A stretch of 64,000 nt of DNA from Zhengitettix transpicula (Eukaryota > Arthropoda > Insecta > Orthoptera > Tetrigidae). Positions within the stretch are counted from its first letter, which is position 1. Each line of letters begins with the position of its first letter. Location of the stretch: contig CM073591.1 in the NCBI GenBank assembly GCA_037074705.1, positions 183,111,432 through 183,175,431 on the forward strand. The letters are read 5' to 3'. A program made the translations under genes and the position numbers. This document shows positions 23,770 through 33,599 of this stretch, in pieces. A model generated the notes under the pieces. It was not told the DNA's origin, made no database searches, and saw only the letters and a list, made by a program, of their open reading frames with translations.

Positions 23770-23880
23770 ATTAGGATGGCGCAGAGGTTAAGTTGACTGA
23801 ATACTTAGCGGAGGTTCTGGGTTCGATTTCTTGTTTCGTCGAGATTTCTCTGTCTTAATCCAGTAATATTTTTGTGATGT
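23770..23880 (+). repeat. tRNA-like SINE head 3
   Basis: GATGGCGCAGAGGTTAAG (A box at 23777-23787) and TGGGTTCGATTTC (B box at 23819-23830). It is followed by a body reading TTTCTCTGTCTTAATCC. Likely a third, distinct SINE in 700 bases. Confidence 0.6.
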
Positions 23881-23937
23881 TAATAAAATGTCAGAACTGT
23901 AGTAATGTAAATCTTTAAAATCAAATCCTAAACATAT

Positions 23938-24122
23938 TTTTTAAAGTGTTAGCCACGTGATGGCAACTCCCCTTTAATAGTACAGGAAGGGATTTCATGC
24001 CTCGACCAATTTTGGAGGCAGCTGGCCAACTGTTCTAATATGAACAACCAACAACTCTTGCCGTATGACCCCCGAACATGCACCTCTCAAGATAGGCCGA
24101 GAAGCCTTAGATTGTGGGAACC
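23938..24122 (-). repeat. Family A copy 9, internally deleted
   Basis: Runs from CACGTGATGGCAACTCCCC to AGGAAGGGATTTCATG, then jumps to CCTCGACCAATTTTGGAGG and continues to the TGTGGGAACC end. The central third is missing, at a different point from the deletion in copy 2. Confidence 0.8.
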
Positions 24123-24665
24123 TACTTTAATATTACAATGATTTATTTAGCATCTGAAATATAAATTACAGCGACAAATCAATGTAAGTAGTCAGTAAAG
24201 AACGATAAAACGACGTTTCGAACAGTAAATAAACCTTATTCTGGTTTTTAATACCGGGAACGAAACTGTAAGAGTCCCTTGGATACAGACAGCGCTCTAC
24301 AACGTTCAACTACAGATGAACAGAAATCTCGCCTGTTATTTCAGTGAATTCGGTACACGTACACATGCACAGTTAGCTCCTTCGTCATCATCAGATTCCG
24401 TTTTTATTTATTTCTTCAAGTTTTGGAAAAGAATCCTCTCTTATTTCCATTTTACATGCTCCTGAGATTTAAGAAGGAAGACAGACAAGGAGAAATCGAA
24501 CTGGATCGGTTATTTTATACAAAAAATACAAATAATTGCAAAAGCTATATTATAACGTCGCACTGGAAAAATATCAATCTAGTTATTCATAACAACTATG
24601 CTATGAGTTCTCCTCAGTAACATAAATACGTTAAGTAAAATGATTCAATTCTTTAATATGCCTAA
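24123..24665. other. No gene recognised
   Basis: Contains ACGACGTTTCGAACAG with a nearby ACCTTATTCTGGTTTTTAAT block that looks repeat-like, and a 65-codon frame of no known family. Confidence 0.4.
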
Positions 24666-24668
24666 AAT

Positions 24669-25205
24669 CTTTTTTTTAGGGTAACAGGCTACATGAAGGT
24701 AATCCACATAGTGGCAACTCCCCTATAATAGCATAGGAAGGGATTTGAAAGGGGGGATGCGGAAGGATGAGGAAGGTAGCCAGGAGTTAACTAGGGCACC
24801 CGGGCTATAGTTTAAGGATCCTAACCGGCATTCGCCTAAAAGTAATGCAGGGAAAACCATAGAAAAACCTGCATCAGGTAGGTCGGGTATTGGGTACTTG
24901 TCCCACGCCCTTCCGATGACGGGAGAGTGGTTAGCTGTGGGGTCGCAGCTTTCCCTTCTCCGTACCTCGACCAGTTTAGGAGGCAGCTGGCCGACTGTTC
25001 CAATGGGAACAGAGAACAACTCTCACCGTATGCCCAGGGTCTGCGACCCCAGAACATACACCTCACAAAACAGGCCGAGGTGCCTCGGCTTGTGGGAACC
25101 TTTGTTCAAAAACAGAGAGAGGAAAAGGCATCCCCAAAGGTAGCCCTTACCGTCTCTCCTACAAGGTACTGCCTGCGAGAGAATAGCCCTCGCAGACACG
25201 GGCGA
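24669..25205 (-). repeat. Family A copy 10, essentially full length
   Basis: The best reference copy, about 530 bases. It starts with a T-run and AGGGTAACAGGCTACATG (the tail on the minus strand) and ends with the hairpin CTGCGAG...CTCGCAG at 25173-25195. Visible hairpins are ATGCAGG...CCTGCAT (24844-24874), CTGTTCCAATGGGAACAG (24995-25012), GCCGAGGTGCCTCGGC (25074-25089) and the terminal one. The minus-strand frame 24723-25019 is open for 98 codons, and parts of the same translation recur in other copies. No Pol III A/B boxes or known protein were found, so the class (SINE-like or LINE 3' derivative) is open. Confidence 0.85.
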
Positions 25206-25209
25206 TGAC

Positions 25210-26625
25210 TAAAATCTGTAGTTGCGTACCGCCTTGAAGTTCTGACGAAACGTTATACCTGCCGTTTATTCTTGTTTTCCTGGTTGACCTTCCTTGCTTC
25301 GTGCCTAGAGTTTGGAAGCGTATAATATAAATGTTTCAACACTGCGGTTTTTGCTGTTCTCAGTAAACTTTGCACTTTCTCTTCCGAAAAATTCTTAAAA
25401 ATGAGTCAGCATCCTGTAAAGATTTTGGTAGATACGTGGGGGCAGGTTGTTGTGGCCTGTCCTCGTTTCGCAGCTTTCTCGATCCTCACAGTCCATCAGT
25501 TCTCAACGACCGCTTCATTCAGTATGCATTATTCGCCGGCTTCAGGACTCGCTAAGACGCATGCAAATATACGTCGACGTTTTATCAGAGCGTCGGCTGC
25601 ATATTCTGGTGGTATTCAAAGAAATACCATTAAAACAGAAAGTTTTTGACGTGGTAGTCTTGAATAAATACTCAAGAAATGCAAGCAGTATGGATTTTGA
25701 AATGGTTTGTCCAGGAAATAAAGAATTAGTAACTTTGTAATGGATTTCCTTTTGGAAAATACTAAAATTAAATAATAATTAATCAAAACCACTTGAGTTT
25801 GTACGTTACGTGAATGTGTAGTCGACATATATTTGGAAAATATGTGTAAAATAGTTCAACATACGAAGTAGTAGCTGTGATGGATCATACATTAAAGCAA
25901 GAATATAACTAAGAAACTGGTGATCAGAGACGCTGAAGCAGAAATTTCTTTACTGAGAAATTCGAAATTGATATATAACAATTATAACACCTGATATCAA
26001 AGTTGAAAAAACTATATAAAACAAATCGATCAATTTAGTCCTGTTAAAAGTTGGCTGTCCTTTTATATACAATATACACGAATTTATAACTTTCAAATGT
26101 AGATTATATTTAATTAACAACTTTAGAAACTTGAACGAAAATTTTATTCCAATAAGTTACATTTATATTATTTACAGTGGGACGTATTTTGAACAACATA
26201 AATCAGTTATAATAACATGGATGCTTACAAGAATAATCACGTTACATTTTCTGAATGAAAATTAACAACTTAATATTATATTTTCCAAACCAATAATAGT
26301 TATTAAGCTTTAAGTCTTAAGTTGTTCATCACTTAGGATGAATTTTGTATGAGAGCTGACTGAAGACGACTATTTTAAATTAATCGCCATTACTCTTTAC
26401 AATACTTATTTTCTTTTGGCCCGCATACAAATAGCCATCATATTTATTTCAGGTATGAACTAATTTTTTTATAAATAAACAAACAATTCAGCCAAAAAGT
26501 CAGAAAAATATACTAGTCAATTAAACCAAAAAATTAGTTCATACGACGTTTCTTTCACAATTTTGGGACTTTTTTAGGTAAACAGATAATGTACAGATAC
26601 ATGCGAACAAAAAAACTTGGCCTCA
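25210..26625. other. No gene recognised; short inverted repeat at 26453-26543
   Basis: At 25401 a frame of 82 codons starts ATGAGTCAGCATCC, with TATAATATAAATG about 80 bases upstream, but it overlaps two other open frames and has no known match. GTATGAACTAATTTTTT at 26453 is repeated inverted at 26527-26543. Confidence 0.4.
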
Positions 26626-26639
26626 GTGGCTCAAATGAC

Positions 26640-26805
26640 GTATTAAAAATAAATGGAGGGTAATGCTGACGAGGGGAGTGTGCTTGTTGCATGACAACGT
26701 CCGCTCGCACACAGACTTAGCCACCAAGACCCTCTTGGATTCATTTGGTTGTGATGTTTTGAACTCCCCCCCCCCTATTCGCCTGACTTGATTAAAGAAG
26801 GACCA
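26640..26805 (+). pseudogene. Mariner transposase fragment, plus strand
   Basis: Translation of about 26655-26790 gives MLTRGVCLLHDNVRSHT, then a spacer and a PPYSPDL-like segment reached after a C-run. These are the second-aspartate block (L-L-H-D-N) and the start of the S-P-D-L-A-P-S-D block of mariner transposases. The C homopolymer breaks the frame. Nothing else of the element is attached. It lies next to a fuller copy in the opposite orientation. Confidence 0.8.
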
Positions 26806-26911
26806 CACTAAGAGAAGGGAAGAGTTCATTTAATCATTTAAAGATAAATTTGTGGAAGAGATGGAAGGATGCGACAGAACGAATATAAATATTTAGATCT
26901 GGAATACTTCC

Positions 26912-28148
26912 AGGTATGTTCAGAAAAGAAGTGTGATAGATTTTTATAATATATAGGAAAAGTGTATATGAAAAAAGTTAAATTATACAGTTGACACACT
27001 TTGTCTATTTTTCCACATAATCGCCATCCGTTCATTGCATGTGGTGATCATTCGTACGAGCTCCTTTATGACCTCCTCGAAAAACTCTCCCGCCAGCTCT
27101 TTCCCTCACACCAGGAACCTCTTTCTGCACCTGCTCCTCAGTTGAAAATTTAATTTCACCCATGTGAGCTTTCAGGGAGATGAAAAGATGATAATCTGAA
27201 GGTGCCAAATGAGGGGAATACCAGGGGGTGGTTGAAAACATCACAGCTAAATAAGTACTAGTGCACTTTGGTGGCTAAGGCTGTGTCGGGACGGGCGTTT
27301 ACGTGCAACAAGCACACTCCTCTCGTCAGCATTACCCACTTTTTGTTTTGAATCCTAATTTTTGGGATCTCATAATATCGTTGTGCATTGATAGTCTCCC
27401 CCTGAGACAGAAATTCGACCAAAATGATGCCTTTTTGGTTCCAAAACTCCGAGGCAATATTTTTTTGCCAGAAATTATAGTTTTGAATTTTTTGGTTGAT
27501 GGGAAATTGGTGTTTTTGACTGACTTACCCACGTTTCATCTCCAGTCAAAATAGAGCTCAGAAAATCGTCACATTCCAATTCAAGTCGCTCAAGAAACTT
27601 GCGGGTTCTATTCTATTTCTTGTGCTGCTGTGTGTGCTGTATAATCTTGTGAACATTTTCTCGGATCCCAGAGTTTCTGTTGGTGTCTCGTATACGAGAG
27701 TTCTGTATAGTTGTGGGAAAAGTCATTTCATCCTCTGTCAATCGGCGGACTGCACTAGCAGTTTCATCGATTTTTTGCACCAGTGAAAATGGAAGGTCTT
27801 CCACTCATCTTTTCAGCATGATCATTTTTTATGCCTCCACTAAACTCCCTGCGCGACTTAAACACACTCGTTCGTTCATCACACCTTCGCCGTAAACCGT
27901 TTTGATTCTAGAAAAAAAATACGGTAGGTATTATTCCTTCCGCGAGTAGGAAGCGGATCAGAGAACTTGGCGGCATTTCTTACCGACATCTTTCACGCAA
28001 CTGGACACTACAACGTGAATTTACGTACTACCGTGTATCTGCGATGCTCGCTCATTCAGGACATTTAAATCTACAACTCAGTGTTGCCACCCCTCAAAAA
28101 ACAATACCCGTTATGGTCGAAGTACACTTACTTTCTGAACATGCCTCG
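26912..28148 (-). mobile_element. Mariner-family DNA transposon, decayed, both inverted termini visible
   Basis: The left end AGGTATGTTCAGAAAAGAAG and the right end (reverse complement AGGCATGTTCAGAAAGTAAG) are terminal inverted repeats with few differences. The 1237-base length is usual for mariner. A TA follows the right end (28149-28150). The transposase reads on the minus strand from about 27970 to 27032 through many stops and frameshifts. No DNA-cutting activity can remain. Confidence 0.85.
27032..27975 (-). pseudogene. Mariner transposase pseudogene
   Basis: Pieces in N-to-C order on the minus strand: a start-like MSVRNAAKFSDPLP near 27990-27950; VQKIDETASAVRRLTEDE (27613-27804 frame); FLERLELECDDF then ILTGDETWV at about 27535-27600, the first-aspartate block T-G-D-E-T-W-V; KKFKTIISGKKI (27332-27532 frame); a degenerate second-aspartate block near 27290-27320 where H-D-N has become H-V-N; and YSPHLAPSDYHLF (27180-27215), the third-aspartate block. 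At least four frameshifts and several stops separate them. The intact family protein is about 345 residues. Confidence 0.85.
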
Positions 28149-28149
28149 T

Positions 28150-29060
28150 ACGTAAACGTAGTCTTTCTATGAGTTGACTTCGAAAAAATGTTTTCGGGGT
28201 TACAAACCTAGTGGCTGCTTTTATAGTGCACAACCTTCTGACAGACGATCGTCGCCGAAACGTCACGTACTCACTCGGCTAATTTCTTACGTTCATACAT
28301 ATTTTTGAAACATACTACGTCTCTGTAGTTCAAGAAGTGTCATTATAACCTAAAATCCAAAATTCTCTAAATATGTTCTTGTAGACTCAATACTCGTCCG
28401 TCAATTGCTCGTTTTTTCATGGAGTGGAAGTACTCACATGTTAGCCTATACTTGTGTTTGTTGATATCTACTACATTCTACTTTCTTCTTCTTTACCTTC
28501 TTACAACTTGTTACTTCACATCACATTACTGGGTGTTGTGCTGTCCCTGATACAGTTAGCACCACTCAGACCTCCATCGAATGAGGGTATTATTAGTTGC
28601 GATTCCCTTCGTTTCAACAGGATATTAGCCTAAATTATACATTTATTCCCTCAGCTGGTCCTCGGGGGCACGAACACTTCGTTTTAGTTCAGAACCGAGG
28701 CATGCGGGACCAACATTCCGAAAATCCAGTCCTTATCCAGTATCAAAAAATATTCCTTAATAAGCAAAAAGTGACTCGGAAATTGTTACCTAAACGTGTC
28801 GCACTTGACACCATTATAACTGTAGCAGTCACTAATTTTTTAATTGAAATTGTAATTGTTTCCGCGCGCTGATTCCTGTGATGACAAACTCCTTGCAAAG
28901 TTTAGTATCTTACGTTTCGAAATCAAATATTCGTGTTTGAAGAGGCAGATTAAAATAATGCTGTAAAATTTAAATTGTTTATATAAATTCTAAAAATTGG
29001 GTAACTACTGTAAAGAGTAAACAGGAGAAGTAGTTGGTGTTTTGAACACGAAACAAAGAG
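28150..29060. other. No gene recognised
   Basis: The 91-codon frame at 28597-28872 resembles nothing known. Downstream lies the AT microsatellite. Confidence 0.5.
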
Positions 29061-29062
29061 TA

Positions 29063-29069
<7 letters not shown>

Positions 29070-29107
<38 letters not shown>
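29070..29107. repeat. (TA)n microsatellite at the LTR edge
   Basis: About 38 bases of uninterrupted TA dinucleotide run straight into the TGTAATAACC edge of the adjacent LTR. The LTR probably inserted into the microsatellite. Confidence 0.95.
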
Positions 29108-29110
<3 letters not shown>

Positions 29111-30623
29111 AATAACCACATAAGGTATACATAAAAAATATATGATTTTGATTTTAACAAACAAATTTATTAAACTTCATCATAAATTACAATTAAATTT
29201 AATATTTTACTATTATAATAAGAACTCTTGCTCTCATGGGTCTCTACTGGGTTTGACAACGGACAGAATCGAACTATTAAAAAGACACAACATTTATGTT
29301 TTAAATTAAACAAAAGTATCTACTAAATTTATTAATGAACTTAACCTATAGATTGCTTCTAACTTTATTATCAAAAGAAGAGAACGACATCTGACTGTTA
29401 TCCTTTAATAACGTTTACATCTGTTAATATTATACATTCCAACTTACGGTTTCTCAGGTTTACTTCGACTCGTTCTTTAGACACGCACTTTATAGCCTTG
29501 ACATTCACTCACTGACTCTAACACAATATCACTGGTTCGCCGATATCTGGTTCTCCATATCCAGTGAAATATCCCAGGTGTTCGTCGTGACCCTACTTGA
29601 CGTCGTTTGCTGCATCCAGGTCGCCTACCATCGAAGACAGGTCAAATTCTCCTACTCATACAGATAGAGCTTCTGTATGTTAAAAATGTTTGTAGTTGTT
29701 ATAGTTTTGCTGACTGACTCTGACTATGCTACACGTTCGATGCCCACAGCATCTCTCTCTTACGCTGACTGTCTCTCGTTCCTCTCCCACGCTAACTGTT
29801 GAGGTTCACAGAAACCCTCTCCTACGCTGACTGTCGCTGACTGTCTCTCGTTCCTCTCCCACGCTAACTGTTAACTGACACATAATAGGTTATTTCCCCT
29901 ATATATACCATTAGCCTCCTTGTTTTTCTTTTGATGCAAAATTCCGTCGCAACGGCGCGGTGACAGAATCCCATTACCGAAATTTACGTCCCGGCCGCTG
30001 GAGTCCTTTAGCCGGCAGCTCTCTTTTGTCCGAAACCCGACAATCGCGACAGGTCCAATTTGTCTTTGGACCTCTCCCCTCACAAGTGCGCGATACTAAT
30101 TTCTCCAGATTCTAAGTCATCACGTGCCTGGACCCGCAATCACTTTGGACCCTCATCATCCCAAGTAATTGCACCACTTGACATGCTTGCAGCTGCAGTA
30201 TTTCGCCCCCGCAATTACTCAGGACTCGTCGGCCTCACCCGGCTCGCACAAGATCTTTTCTTGCAAGTCCCAAGCAAATACGTCACTTGTCAGGTCATTC
30301 ATCAGAGACAATAGCCTGCTCCAACATAACCACTTTGGGACCATCTGCTCGCCCACGTTCTGCGTTACAAATTCGCCACGCCGCTCCCCAAATCAATAAG
30401 TTACTGGACCCGCAATCACTCTTTAGACCTAATTGCCGCACCGTCACACTGTCCCTACAAATTACGGCTTTCTCTCTGCCGCTCACCAGCACTCATCCTA
30501 GAAAAATGTCTTACCGCTCCGTCTTGTCACCTCGTGACAGGACCCGCAATCACTTTTCCCTCGCATTCTCTTTACGACATGTGCGCTGTTTTTAAACCAA
30601 TGCATTATATTAAATGCATTACA
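29108..30623 (-). mobile_element. Family C solo LTR, copy 3, expanded
   Basis: Left edge TGTAATAACC preceded by ATAT; right edge ATGCATTACA followed by ATAT. CTACTGGGTTTGACAAC (29249-29265) and GACATCTGACTG...GTTTACATCTG (about 29388-29424) match copies at 51.8 kb and, inverted, at 18.7 kb. It is 1516 bases, much longer than its 941-993-base relatives. The extra length includes internal duplications and GC-richer sequence at 29980-30590. Minus-strand LTR; no internal region attached. Confidence 0.7.
29764..29872. repeat. Direct duplication inside the expanded LTR
   Basis: A 37-base unit beginning GCTGACTGTCTCTCG and ending CACGCTAACTGTT occurs at 29764-29800 and 29836-29872 with no visible difference. 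A further motif, GGACCCGCAATCACT, occurs three times, near 30131, 30406 and 30539. Confidence 0.9.
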
Positions 30624-30629
30624 ATATAT

Positions 30630-31995
30630 ATTGCTACAACGCACGTTGAAGTTGACTGTGAGAACTGAGAATCTCTGAATGCCCGTCCGATTAAAGAGTG
30701 TTGAGCTACAAAAGGCAAACACTTACCGAAAACATAAATTATAATAATCACTAATATTTTCGTGTTCACATTATAAGCGAGTATAATTAACTACACTTTT
30801 GAACATTTGTATTCCATTTACGTATGTGTTTTTTTTAAAAAAAACTTGTGCGTTGAATTAAGCAGTAATTGAGTAGGCTTATAATTTATTTTAATTATTA
30901 TAGAATATAATATTCCAGGGAAACTTTGATTAATTATTCTATTCAAGTAACTTGCAAATGTGCGTATTAATTTACTATATAAATATTTTTTGACTCAATT
31001 TTAATATCACGCCAATACGTGTTCCATTTGAGGTAATCTGCATGACGTCATCCTATGATGTCACCCCCCTGTTCCACCCAACGAAACGATCTACCTGTCC
31101 AAGCCTTAGAGGACTTCAATGCAGGTAATGATAAGCCAATTCTGTATAAACATGTACAACATTTTGTAAACTCACGCAAAGCCCTGAGATTACATAACAC
31201 AAAGGAGTTGTCATATTGTATTAGAAATCGGTAACTAAAGTTAAAGAATTATTCTGAATGTTAATATCAAAAACATCCCCTTGTTTTTACATTTATTAAT
31301 GTTGCCGTAAATTTTATGACGTGTATAGTTTGACTCATTGAGTTATTATCTCGCAATAAGAAAGCCTAAAGACTTATAACCGAGAAGTATTAAACGACTT
31401 CACAAGAAGATTTGGAAAGAAATTACTTTCTACTATAGTACGGATTGACAAGTAGTGCAGAATTCTCTCTGTACCTTAAGTGGCCTAAGGGGAAAATACT
31501 GTATCCAAGTCTCATTGTTCTCCATATTAAGGGGATAGTACTGGGAGAACGGAAAATGGAAAAGGAGAATTTAGAAAAGGAAATAGGAAAGAATTAGGGT
31601 TCATGAATGCCTTGGCACTCAGGATCAGAGATTGGTGATGTATGTTGAACACAACACTTGAAGAATGAAGATAAGATTTATTGAAGAAGAATTTGGAAAG
31701 ACTAAGAGCCAACCATCTCGGTCGAGGAGGGGAAGTTCCCTCAATATATCAAACCCAAAGTGAGGATCCAATAATAATTAAGGTATGGCCGCCAAAAGCT
31801 AAAACATAGTCAGGTTTTTGTGTCGCCTTGCATACTCACGCCAGAAGCGTAATATAAGGAGAAACTACTTGCGATTTTAGATAAGGTAAGGCAGACAGCC
31901 GTCTATGCTTCATCCGGTGTCGTCTTAACTCATCGTTGCCGAAGAATAACAAATTTATTTTTAGAATTTAATAATGATCTCAAAATATCAGTACA
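30630..31995. other. No gene recognised
   Basis: AT-rich with a purine-rich piece at 31540-31720. Frames are of chance length and no repeat similarity was found. Confidence 0.5.
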
Positions 31996-31999
31996 CAGG

Positions 32000-32880
32000 A
32001 GTCAATATACAAAAAGGTAAAAGTACTAGATTTTTATAATTTTTTGAAAAATTGATTTAATAAAATTACCGGATATTGGTGATATACTTGTTGGCTATTT
32101 TTCCATATAATTGCCGTTCATAATTGAGCCTTATTCCCTCCTCGAAGACCTCTCACGGCAGCTCGGTCCACTACTTCAGAACATTTTTCTGTACCTGCTC
32201 GTCAGTTGAAAATTTAGTTCCTCGCATGTGTACCTTCAGGGAGGTGAAAAGATGGTAATCTGAAGTCTCCAATTAAGGGCGATGGTTCAAAACATCTCAA
32301 CCAAATGACTCAATGAGCGCCGCGGTGGCTAAGACTGTGTGAGGAAGGGCGTTCTCGTAAAACGACTACACTACTCTCGTCAGCATTATCCTACTTTTGT
32401 TTTGAATACCTCCTTATGATGTTTATTAGGGTATCACAATATGGTTGTGCATTGATGGGGACTCCCGACAAAAATGATGTCTTTTTGGTCCCGAAACAAT
32501 GTGACCATGATTTTATGCCCAAAATTGCGGTTTTGAATTTTCTGGCTGATGGGGAATTGGTGTGACGCCACTACGACGACTGTCGTTTTACCTCAGGCGT
32601 ATAATGAGCCAGCAACTTTTCACGTCCGGTCACAATGGAGCTCAGAAAATTCTCACCTTTCGCGAATAGAAATCGGATTACAACACGTGACTCCAATTGT
32701 AGGGATTTCTTACTGACATCTATAAAGTAACTGGAAACTACAACGCCATTTTACGTACTACCATGTTTTAACGATGCTCTCTCAGGAGATCGCCCTCTAC
32801 CAAACAGTGTTGCCAACCCTCAAAAAACAAAATTCACAGATCATTATGGTCACAGTGCACTTACTTTATGAATATGCCTC
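32000..32880 (-). mobile_element. Mariner copy, internally deleted and rearranged
   Basis: Right end TTACTTTATGAATATGCCT (32861-32879) matches the right terminus of the copy at 28148. The left end is blurred near 32000 (ACTAGATTTTTATAAT is shared). The interior keeps the GTGCATTGATGGGG, CAGCATTATCC and CTGATGGGGAATTGG blocks in the same order. Compared with the 26.9-28.1 kb copy, about 350 bases of the N-terminal transposase region are gone after CTCAGAAAATTCTCACC, and about 50 foreign bases follow GAATTGGTGTGA. No usable reading frame remains. Confidence 0.8.
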
Positions 32881-32884
32881 ATTG

Positions 32885-33390
32885 TAAAAACTAACACATT
32901 TAATTTTTTAGAGTGGTAATGAGTGTGACCAAATTAGTTTTTAGTCTGAAGAATTCTAATAATTTTTTTAATAATGACTGCTTACAGACATTTCAACGGC
33001 GGAACACGATACGTCCACGTTTGCTTTTATCATTCAGTTTCGAATGAAAGTATAAATGTTTCTGAGATGATCCACCTGATGAACACCCGAACGACTGGAC
33101 GCTCTGAACTGAAATAGAAACAGTTTTTTATAGTATTTAAAAATAATAATGTAAAATTTTTATTTTCTTCTAATTGATAGTTTGATGCTTTACAATTTCA
33201 CTTTTGTACCTAGGATTCGCATCCAACGCATACTTAACGTTGCCCTTCAACACACAAAGAACAGAGGTATAGAAAAATTATTAATAAATATCTGGAAATT
33301 CACCTTATATAATAAATAAAGCATACATTGTCAGGTCAACTGGTTTGTCTATGTTTTTCCAGTTGATTTTACTTATTGAATGTATCATTT
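32885..33390. other. No gene recognised
   Basis: AT-rich, without repeat similarity or frames of note. Confidence 0.5.
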
Positions 33391-33400
33391 CCAGATAAGA

Positions 33401-33584
33401 TTTTATTCTCCTTTGCTCGGCAGTCTCTTGAGGAGACGACTGCCAGACTGTCACATTACATGACTCATCTTAACCACAGTTTCGTGACCAGGACGAGCAC
33501 AAACATTCATGACCATGCCGGGATTCTAACCCGGAACCTCTCTTATGCCAAGGAATGACGCTGACGACTACACCACAGCCTTTG
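33401..33584 (-). repeat. tRNA-derived SINE with 9-bp target duplication
   Basis: On the minus strand the element starts CAAAGGCTGTGGTGTAGTCG (A box TGGTGTAGTCG) and has the B box GGTTAGAATCC (33521-33531), closing a tRNA-like head. The body and an AATAAAA tail follow. CAGATAAGA flanks both sides (33392-33400 and 33585-33593), so the 184-base unit is a complete retroposed SINE. The B box differs slightly from consensus. Confidence 0.85.
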
Positions 33585-33599
33585 CAGATAAGAAAATAA

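Noticed and set aside
23186..23850. Genuine tRNA genes
   Set aside because: Pol III boxes are present, but anticodon and acceptor stems do not form; SINE heads explain them better.
25401..25649. 82-codon frame with an upstream TATA-like sequence
   Set aside because: Two other frames are open across the same bases and the translation has no recognisable domain; TATA-like words are common in AT-rich DNA.
29070..29107. TA run and tandem units as a CRISPR-like array
   Set aside because: Simple microsatellite; no direct repeats with unique spacers, and a eukaryotic context.
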